12,007 nucleotides of DNA, taken from the NCBI GenBank assembly GCA_007120915.1, contig SKMT01000271.1:1-12007 (forward strand), in the 5' to 3' direction. The notes beneath the pieces are model-generated. The model saw nothing but the letters and a program-made list of their open reading frames with translations. It was not told the origin of the DNA and searched no databases. Origin of the DNA: Myxococcales bacterium (GTDB lineage Bacteria > Myxococcota_A > Bradymonadia > Bradymonadales > Bradymonadaceae). A program made the position numbers and the translations under genes. Below are positions 1 to 5,156 of this stretch, in pieces. Each line of letters begins with the position of its first letter. Within the stretch, counting starts at the first letter, position 1.

Positions 1-223
1 CGGCTATCCGAAGCCGGGAGGCGAGCAGTATTTCGTTTTTCCCCTCAGCGTCGTCGATGGTGGTGAATGGCCGCAACTGCTGTCGGAAGATCTGTTAGAC
101 AGCTTGCGCCGAACCCTCCTCCCGTCCAGCCGAAAAGGTACGCCCGCGGTCACCAACTGGCTGCGGTTGGTGCGATGGATGACGTCATTGACGGATAATG
201 ACGACACGACAAACCGGGCCTAA
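1..223 (+). CDS. 3' end of an unrecognised protein (partial, 73 residues visible)
   Basis: An open frame enters from the left edge (first full codon at position 2) and ends at TAA 221-223. The visible 73 residues begin GYPKPGGEQYFVFPLSVVDG and end TDNDDTTNRA. They contain a Leu/Arg-rich stretch (LLSEDLLDSLRRTLL) followed by a Trp/Arg-containing segment (TNWLRLVRWM). The composition is that of an ordinary soluble protein, and codon use matches the other genes here. I recognise no family motif. The frame has no stop over the whole visible stretch while the other two + frames are interrupted, which is the main reason for calling it coding. The gene is convergent with the cupin gene, with 56 bases between the two stops. 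Confidence 0.6.
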   Translation, partial: GYPKPGGEQYFVFPLSVVDGGEWPQLLSEDLLDSLRRTLLPSSRKGTPAVTNWLRLVRWMTSLTDNDDTTNRA

Positions 224-279
224 TCGCCCACCACAGCGTCCCCGCTGTCCACCGCAGCCCTCAGCCCCCCACAATCCTC

Positions 280-726
280 CTACCGCATCTCGAAGTCCTG
301 GAAATCAAACCCGGGCACCACCACACAGCCCACCAGTGTGTAGCCGGCCGCCCCCGGGAGTGGGCGGGCTTTCTGCCAGTGATTTGGAGGCACCAGCTTC
401 TGGAATGCCTGGTTCGGCCCCGGTCCCAGCACCGCCTCGGTGGCGCGCTCGTCGCCGGGGGGCTCGATGGTCAGCCTCAGCGGGTTGCCGTACTGGTACA
501 ACCACAGCTCCGCGGAGCAGACCCGGTGTGGCGCCGAGTCGTCGTCTTCGGGCAGCAAATAGAGGATGGATGTGCCGGCGTTGCGTTCGCCGTCGTGGTC
601 GTCCGTGAGCACCCCGGCGGGCAGCTCCAACGGACTTCGCCACACCTCGCGGAAAAACCCGCCCTCGGGGTGGGGTTCGAGCTTCAGCCGGTCGATCATC
701 TCATCGAGCGTCGGATGGTCGGTCAT
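280..726 (-). CDS. Cupin superfamily protein, DUF985 / Cupin_5 family
   Basis: This 148-residue protein has the usual length and order of Cupin_5 (DUF985) proteins. The N-terminal signature HPEGGFFREVWRS is at residues 18-30. Next come GTSILYLLPEDD, the strand-rich core HRVCSAELWLYQYGNPLRLTI, then GPGPNQAFQKLVPPNHWQKA, and the end GYTLVGCVVVPGFDFQDFEM. The fold is a small beta-barrel that binds a small ligand or metal. Some members have been described as sugar-related epimerase-like or isomerase-like enzymes, but the substrate cannot be told from sequence. No signal peptide is present, so it is cytoplasmic. The ATG at 726-724 gives the standard N-terminus. No Shine-Dalgarno sequence lies in front of it, because that position is taken by a heptanucleotide array (726-777). 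Translation may therefore be weak, leaderless or start in another way. Confidence 0.88.
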   Translation of the reverse strand: MTDHPTLDEMIDRLKLEPHPEGGFFREVWRSPLELPAGVLTDDHDGERNAGTSILYLLPEDDDSAPHRVCSAELWLYQYGNPLRLTIEPPGDERATEAVLGPGPNQAFQKLVPPNHWQKARPLPGAAGYTLVGCVVVPGFDFQDFEMR

Positions 727-777
727 GTGTCTCGGGTCGTGGGTCTTGGGTCTCGGGTCGTGGGGTCCCGGGTTTCA
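726..777 (+). repeat. G-rich heptanucleotide tandem array 1 (about 6 units)
   Basis: GGG runs on the + strand start at 734, 741, 748, 755, 762 and 770, so the period is 7 bp with one extra base near the end. The unit is roughly YGGGTCK (for example TGGGTCT, CGGGTCG). The spacing G3-N4-G3-N4-G3-N4-G3 fits the standard intramolecular G-quadruplex pattern. The array begins directly at the start codon of the leftward cupin gene, so the G-rich strand is that gene's template strand and its leader RNA would be C-rich. Related heptad arrays with a different unit lie at 10883-10959 and 11628-11774. Confidence 0.8.
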
Positions 778-840
778 TAACACATCTTGCGTGAACTTTC
801 CGTGGCACAAAACTCGACCTCCGCGAAAATACCGGGATAC

Positions 841-854
841 ATACCGTAAAGTAT
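841..854. promoter_or_regulatory. Degenerate operator-like palindrome (third copy)
   Basis: ATACCGTAAAGTAT matches the perfect palindrome at 963-976 (ATACCGTTCGGTAT) at 11 of 14 positions. A further ATACCG half-site lies 12 bp to the left (829-834). It is far from the methyltransferase start (about 190 bp), so it may be an auxiliary site, a site for an unseen leftward promoter, or chance. The whole 780-1010 stretch is visibly AT-richer than the genes around it. Confidence 0.3.
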
Positions 855-950
855 CAACAGCACCTCCCCCTTAAAAACAAACCAACCCCCCTTATTTGCC
901 AAGCATTTACGGCGAACACTACCTCCAACCCATACACATCCGTGATTATA

Positions 951-979
951 TTGCCACTTAACATACCGTTCGGTATTGT
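951..979 (+). promoter_or_regulatory. Probable sigma70-type promoter of the methyltransferase gene
   Basis: TTGCCA at 951-956 (4/6 to the -35 consensus) is separated by 17 bp from TATTGT at 974-979 (4/6 to the -10 consensus). The first transcribed base would fall near 986, giving a leader of about 60 nt before the ATG at 1045. The palindrome at 963-976 covers the spacer and the first bases of the -10 element, the classic place for a repressor to block RNA polymerase. Confidence 0.5.
963..976. promoter_or_regulatory. Perfect palindromic operator-like site
   Basis: ATACCG-TT-CGGTAT is an inverted repeat with 6-bp perfect arms and a 2-bp centre, inside the promoter of the methyltransferase gene. 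Size and symmetry resemble operators bound by TetR-family dimers. No regulator gene is visible in the window, so the regulator family is inferred from shape only. Confidence 0.55.
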
Positions 980-994
980 GTTGCCGTTCGCGAT

Positions 995-1008
995 GTACCG
1001 AATGATAT
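995..1008. promoter_or_regulatory. Second operator-like site, degenerate copy
   Basis: GTACCGAATGATAT matches the palindrome ATACCGAACGGTAT (the other strand of the 963-976 site) at 11 of 14 positions. It lies 32 bp downstream of it, about three helical turns, so two dimers could sit on the same DNA face. It would fall just inside the transcribed leader. Confidence 0.45.
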
Positions 1009-1044
1009 GCACTGTAGACACCAACCAGGACCACGGAGGAGATC

Positions 1045-1866
1045 ATGACGGAAATAAACAACGACAACGACTGGCAATTCGCCGGGATCGCCGATGGATA
1101 CGAAAAGTATCTCGCCCCCGTGCTTTCGAAGTGGACCGACGCGATGTTCGAGAAGACGGAGTTGAGCGAAGGCGAGGACGTGCTCGATTTCGCCTGTGGC
1201 ACCGGAATCGTCACCCGCAGGCTCGCTGACAGCGTCGACACACCGGGCACGGTGGTGGGGCTGGACGTGGAGCCGGCGATGCTGGAGGTTGCCCGCACCA
1301 CCGCTTCCTCGCTGCCGATCAATGTGCAGTGGTATGAGGCGAACGCCGAACAGATGCCCTTTTCCGATGAGTCATTCGACGTCGCCTACTGCCAGCAGGG
1401 CCTGCAGTTTATGGACAACCCAACCGATGCGCTCACCGAAGCACACCGGGTGTTGCGCCCCGGCGGCCGGCTCGCCGTGGGTGTCTGGTCGAAACTCGAC
1501 GATTCCCCTCACTATGCGGCACTGACCGCGGCGCTTGAAAAGTTCGCCCCCCAGCAGGCTGCCGCCGCGATGCGCGCGCCCTTCGATGCGCTCTCCTCGC
1601 CCGACAAGTTGCGCCGCTGTATCGAATCCGCCGGGTTTGAAGAGGTGCAAACCGAAGCGATTACCCACCAGGTAAGCTATCCGTCTGCCGAAGAGTTCTT
1701 CCGGCGCGAAGTGGTAAGCTGGCTCGCCGATCCCGTCGGCGATCTCAGCGAATCGAGTCGCCACGCCATCGTGACCATGCTCGAAAGAAGCCTGGAACGC
1801 CACATCAACGACGGAACGCTGCAGGCACCGATGAAAGCACTGATCGCCTGGGGTATGAAGAGCTGA
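1045..1866 (+). CDS. Class I SAM-dependent methyltransferase (UbiE/Methyltransf_11-like)
   Basis: This 273-residue cytoplasmic enzyme should transfer a methyl group from S-adenosylmethionine to an unidentified small molecule. Motif I is VLDFACGTG at residues 46-54 (the glycine loop that holds SAM). The acidic post-I strand is VVGLDVEPAM at 70-79, with Asp74 the expected ribose-hydroxyl ligand. Motif II is FDVAYCQQGLQF at 111-122 and motif III is VLRPGGRLAV at 136-145. The last ~125 residues form an alpha-helical cap that is longer than in UbiE itself, so it is probably not the ubiquinone/menaquinone enzyme. The start is fixed by GGAGGA at 1035-1040, 4 nt before the ATG. It appears to be a single-gene transcription unit with its own promoter and operator-like sites, which suggests induction by a ligand or toxic compound. 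Its TGA abuts the stop of the convergent Kelch gene. Confidence 0.9.
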   Translation: MTEINNDNDWQFAGIADGYEKYLAPVLSKWTDAMFEKTELSEGEDVLDFACGTGIVTRRLADSVDTPGTVVGLDVEPAMLEVARTTASSLPINVQWYEANAEQMPFSDESFDVAYCQQGLQFMDNPTDALTEAHRVLRPGGRLAVGVWSKLDDSPHYAALTAALEKFAPQQAAAAMRAPFDALSSPDKLRRCIESAGFEEVQTEAITHQVSYPSAEEFFRREVVSWLADPVGDLSESSRHAIVTMLERSLERHINDGTLQAPMKALIAWGMKS

Positions 1867-3063
1867 TCATTCTGCTCGCTGTTCGACCAACAGGGTATCC
1901 CAGAAGAGTGTCAGCCGGCGGTCGTCGGCGGCCATTCCACCGAACAACACCAGTTGGTCGCGCGCCTCGTCGAACACCGCCCCGTGCCAGGTGCGCCCCC
2001 CGTCGGTGCCATCGACGCCAGGGGTGGCCAGGTCGGTTTCGGTCCACTGCTCGCCGTCGAATGCCCACACCGCCGGTGCATGCGGTTCGTCCGATTCGGA
2101 CTCGGCATTCCCGCCGATCAGCAGGCTGTGCTCGACGCGTGGGTCATACACCAGGGTGTGCCCGGCCAGCGGCGGGGGGCCATCGTCGACGACGAGCTTC
2201 GTCCACCTGTCATCGCCGTCGTCCTCTTCGAGCAGCCAGGTGTCGCTGAGCCGGTGGGCGTCGTCATCGCCCTGGCGGATGCCGCCGTACAGCACCACCC
2301 GCTGGTGTTCGGGGTGATAGGCCATCGCATGGCCCACCCGGGCGCCCGGTCCGTCGTCGGCGTCGATAATCTTGTCCCAGCGCTCGCCGTCAAACGCCCA
2401 ACTCGCCCCGTCGTCGTCGACGACCACCAGCCTCTCACCGGCCTCGTCCACCACCGGTACAGTTCCGGATACGCTCAGCGCTTCATCGCCGACGCCCTCG
2501 ACGGTCGGCACCGATTCGAACGACGGCGACGACTCTTCGCCGTCATCGAGCTTCTCCCACTGGTCGCCATCCCAGCCCCAGGTCTGACCCTCCCGGTTCA
2601 GCATCACCACCCTGTCGAGCCCCGGGTCAACGCCGATGGTGCGCGCGCCAGCCTCCACCGGTGTATCATCGGCGTCGGCGCCGACAGACCAGGTGGAACC
2701 GTCGAACACGAGCGTCTGAGGGTCCGACGAGCTGCCCTGTAGGACACCACCGGCGACCATCACCACCTGTTCGTTCGCTGCATCGTACACCATCGCCGGT
2801 GCTTGCATCGGGTGCACGGCGCTGTCTTCGTCGTCGGTCGCCAGCTTCTCCCACCGAAGCCCCATCCAGGACTCATCTTCCGGCTCTGGTTCTTCCGGGT
2901 CCTCAGCCTCCGGCTGGTCCATCTGAGCCCCACGGTAGTCGACGGGCTGCTGGGGCAGCTCCCGTTGTTCCTGTGGCGCCTCCCGATCGGGGCTGGATGC
3001 ACATCCCACAGCCAGGCTCAGCGCAATCAAGACGGTCAGCCAGTTTGTTCGATACGTTTTCAT
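1867..3063 (-). CDS. Kelch-repeat beta-propeller lipoprotein
   Basis: The 398-residue precursor has a lipoprotein signal peptide: Lys/Arg n-region, hydrophobic core LTVLIALSLAVG, and lipobox LAVG-C with Cys21 as the lipidated residue. Residues 22-65 form a Pro/Glu/Gln-rich acidic linker typical of a tether from the membrane. From about 86 to 393 there are six Kelch-type blades. Each is of the pattern (YD/D).....VV..GG...T.. then FDG..W, for example at 92-127, 144-170, 206-230, 248-290, 305-340 and 363-393. A propeller of this kind serves protein or ligand binding rather than catalysis, and it probably acts in the periplasm or on the outer-membrane surface. The start is supported by AGGAGGG at 3074-3080, 10 nt upstream. 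The gene is divergent from the GLUG gene at 3451. Confidence 0.88.
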   Translation of the reverse strand: MKTYRTNWLTVLIALSLAVGCASSPDREAPQEQRELPQQPVDYRGAQMDQPEAEDPEEPEPEDESWMGLRWEKLATDDEDSAVHPMQAPAMVYDAANEQVVMVAGGVLQGSSSDPQTLVFDGSTWSVGADADDTPVEAGARTIGVDPGLDRVVMLNREGQTWGWDGDQWEKLDDGEESSPSFESVPTVEGVGDEALSVSGTVPVVDEAGERLVVVDDDGASWAFDGERWDKIIDADDGPGARVGHAMAYHPEHQRVVLYGGIRQGDDDAHRLSDTWLLEEDDGDDRWTKLVVDDGPPPLAGHTLVYDPRVEHSLLIGGNAESESDEPHAPAVWAFDGEQWTETDLATPGVDGTDGGRTWHGAVFDEARDQLVLFGGMAADDRRLTLFWDTLLVEQRAE

Positions 3064-3378
3064 CTTCTTGAAACCCTCCTGCTATCGGTTCTGTCGCCCC
3101 CTGGTTCTTTGATAGCCCGTCGGCGCCGATATTCGTAGTCGAACCCGGTGCGATCGGCGATGATCGGTGGCCGATCGTGCCCTGGCCCTCGTCCGGTCCC
3201 TCGCCCCGGCCCGATCTTGCTGTGCGTCGGCAAGAGCGGTTCGGGCGAAAGCGTATTTCACAGAGAGGAACAAGCCCCGGAAAAACAACCGTGAAGGGCC
3301 CGCCCGGGCGAAGGCCAAAACCCGGGCCAGGGAATCGCTACCGACAGAAACCAATCACCCCCGGTGGCTCCACGAAAT
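3064..3378. other. Intergenic region between divergent lipoprotein genes
   Basis: No coding frame with convincing features lies here. Its left part holds the ribosome-binding site of the Kelch gene (3074-3080). At 3162-3176 there is a perfect inverted repeat, GATCGG-TGG-CCGATC, with another direct GATCGG copy at 3152-3157; it could be a protein-binding site. A GC-only inverted repeat, GCCCGGG (3302-3308) and CCCGGGC (3321-3327), has a 12-nt loop but no T-run, so it does not look like an intrinsic terminator. I could not identify a convincing leftward promoter for the Kelch gene. Confidence 0.45.
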
Positions 3379-3408
3379 TTGACATAGATACAGGGTCCAA
3401 GCGACACT
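3379..3408 (+). promoter_or_regulatory. Shared promoter-like element, copy 1 (TTGACA-N16-GCGACACT)
   Basis: A perfect TTGACA (3379-3384) is followed after exactly 16 bp by GCGACACT (3401-3408). The same two blocks with the same spacing occur before the paralogous gene at 7986 (7916-7945), while the 16-bp spacers are unrelated. The element ends 42 nt before the start codon at 3451. The -10 region would be GACACT (18-bp spacer, 3/6 to consensus). It may therefore be a weak sigma70 promoter with a conserved activator site, or the promoter of a different sigma factor. Confidence 0.6.
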
Positions 3409-3450
3409 GCAGAAGACTGCTTGCAGCACCTCTTTCGCTCCGGAGTGCAT

Positions 3451-5019
3451 ATGCCGAAATCCTCGCGCCTCTGCTGGCTGATGGCCCTGTCGGCCATGGC
3501 CGTATTCAGCGCCTCGCTGGCGGTTGGCTGCGAGGGGCTGTTCACCGACCTGGAGGATATCGAACCTCGCTGTGACACCGACGGTGACGGTGAGTTCGGC
3601 GGCGGCGACGGCAGCCAGGCCAACCCTTATCGAATCTGCACTGCCGAGCACATCCATAGCATCGGCGACCGTACCGGACACCTGGACGACCACTTCCGGC
3701 TTCTGGCCGACATCGATTTCGGAGGGGAGAAGCTGGAGCCGATTGAATTCGGTAACGACGGCTTCGAGGGAACCTTCGATGGATGGGGACACAGCATCGC
3801 CAACGTGGAGTTGGCGCCGCCTGAGGACGAACCCTTACAGCCGGTGGGGCTGTTTCGAATGACCGAAGAAGCAGCGACAATCCAAAACCTGCAGTTTGAA
3901 AACGTCACGTCATCAGGGGCGCTCTCCGTGGGGACCCTGGTCGGTCTTCACCGCGGAACCATCGAAGATGTGTCAGTGACGGGAGATGTCTCGGGAGCGC
4001 TGGGCATCGGCGCCATCGCCGGCGCCTTGGAGGGTGCGGATGCGTCGATACGCAATTCCAGCGTCGACGCCGATGTCTCGGCGACATCCTTCGCCGGCGG
4101 GATCACCGGCACAAACCAGGGCACCATCGAAGACGTCACCGTCTCCGGCAGCGTCTCCGCCACCGGCGATGAAATGGGCGGAGGGGGACAATTGCCGGCA
4201 ATTCGCACCACCGGCGGCGCCGTGGCCACCAATGACCATCGGCTGGAGAATGTCGTCGTTGACGCCGACGTCTTCGCCTCAGGCCCACTGACGCAAGACC
4301 AGACCGAGATTGTCACTGTCGGCGGGGTCGCCGGGGTCAACGCCGGTGAGATCGTCACCTCCCGCGCCGGCGGCGACGTCGAATCGAGCAGCGAGGAGTC
4401 GCTGGAAGCCGCAGGACTCGGCGCCGTCGGTGGGCTGGTGGGTTCGAACGAGGGACGCATCGACCGCAGTGTTGCCACCGGCTCTATCCAGCTTCAGCGC
4501 CAGTTGGGTGGAGATGATCCCTTCGTGCGCTACCTGGCCGGTGGGCTGGTGGGCCGAAATACCGGAGAGCTCACAGACTGTGCCGCCACCGGTGCCACAG
4601 AGGCCACCGTCGACGGGGTGGTCAGCCAACTTCTGGCCGAACCCACCGCAGCAGCAGCGCTTGTGGGCGAACATGGCGAAGACGAAGACTGGGACGACGA
4701 AAACGACAACGACGACGAGCTCGACCCACCTGACGTCGATCTGACGATCACCAACTGCTACGGCGCCGGCCCGGTCGCCGATGCGCAGCAGCGCGGCGGG
4801 CTCATCGCCCACCTCGGCGACGGCAATCCCTCGGTGGACAACTCCTACTGGGACATCGACACCACCGGCGTTGATGCTGACAAGGACAGCGGCCAGATCG
4901 GCACCGACCTGAGCACAGAAGACTTCGAGCACGAAGGCAACTTCACGGGCTGGGATTTCGCCTCGACCTGGCAAATCGGCGAAGCCGCCGACGGTGAGCA
5001 ACGCCCCGTGCTTCAGTGA
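3451..5019 (+). CDS. GLUG-repeat surface lipoprotein, paralogue A
   Basis: A 522-residue lipoprotein. I choose the ATG at 3451 over an upstream TTG at 3421 because CGGAG sits 5 nt before it and it yields a clean signal peptide: K/R n-region, hydrophobic core MALSAMAVFSASLAVG, lipidated Cys27. Residues ~45-125 are the lead-in seen in GLUG proteins (GSQANPYRICTAEHIHSIG, HFRLLADIDFGG, FEGTFDGWGHSI). Residues ~130-465 carry GLUG-type repeats of the form GG(L/I)xGxNxGxIxxxxxxGxV, which build a parallel beta-helix. A very acidic Asp/Glu/Asn insert occupies 408-430. The end (SYWDIDTTGVDAD, GWDFASTWQI, RPVLQ) is the standard GLUG terminal cap. A structural or adhesive role on the cell surface is likely. 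The gene at 7986 is a clear paralogue. Confidence 0.87.
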   Translation: MPKSSRLCWLMALSAMAVFSASLAVGCEGLFTDLEDIEPRCDTDGDGEFGGGDGSQANPYRICTAEHIHSIGDRTGHLDDHFRLLADIDFGGEKLEPIEFGNDGFEGTFDGWGHSIANVELAPPEDEPLQPVGLFRMTEEAATIQNLQFENVTSSGALSVGTLVGLHRGTIEDVSVTGDVSGALGIGAIAGALEGADASIRNSSVDADVSATSFAGGITGTNQGTIEDVTVSGSVSATGDEMGGGGQLPAIRTTGGAVATNDHRLENVVVDADVFASGPLTQDQTEIVTVGGVAGVNAGEIVTSRAGGDVESSSEESLEAAGLGAVGGLVGSNEGRIDRSVATGSIQLQRQLGGDDPFVRYLAGGLVGRNTGELTDCAATGATEATVDGVVSQLLAEPTAAAALVGEHGEDEDWDDENDNDDELDPPDVDLTITNCYGAGPVADAQQRGGLIAHLGDGNPSVDNSYWDIDTTGVDADKDSGQIGTDLSTEDFEHEGNFTGWDFASTWQIGEAADGEQRPVLQ

Positions 5020-5030
5020 CAGATCGCCGA

Positions 5031-5040
5031 CGGAGCTCCG
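5031..5040. other. Short palindrome in the gap between GLUG A and the FG-GAP gene
   Basis: CGGAGCTCCG is a perfect 10-bp palindrome 11 bp after the stop of the GLUG gene. No T-run follows, so it is not an intrinsic terminator. The 137-bp gap (5020-5156) holds no convincing promoter. The downstream gene may be co-transcribed with GLUG A. Confidence 0.3.
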
Positions 5041-5156
5041 CACCGCAGCCCAGGGGGGACAACCATAGGGTCATGCCCGCCGTTGGTGCTGGCGGTTCAC
5101 CACCGTGTCTCGTATCATCGAGGCCTGTTCACCTACCTCGAACCCCTGCGGCTGCC

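Noticed and set aside
723..1322. Leftward frame of 199 codons across the methyltransferase promoter
   Set aside because: It covers promoter and array 1, ends in Thr-Arg-Asp-Pro repeats from the heptads and is antisense to the methyltransferase gene.
3302..3327. GCCCGGG / CCCGGGC inverted repeat as a terminator
   Set aside because: No T-run follows on either strand, no gene ends nearby, and each arm is itself a CCCGGG palindrome that is common in GC-rich DNA.
5090..5118. TATCAT (5113-5118) as the -10 of a promoter for the FG-GAP gene
   Set aside because: The hexamer 17 bp upstream (TGGCGG) is a poor -35, and the shared TTGACA-N16-GCGACACT element is absent.
5016..5156. N-terminal 47-codon extension of the FG-GAP gene
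   Set aside because: It would bury the lipoprotein signal peptide 47 residues inside the protein. The ATG at 5157 gives a proper signal peptide.
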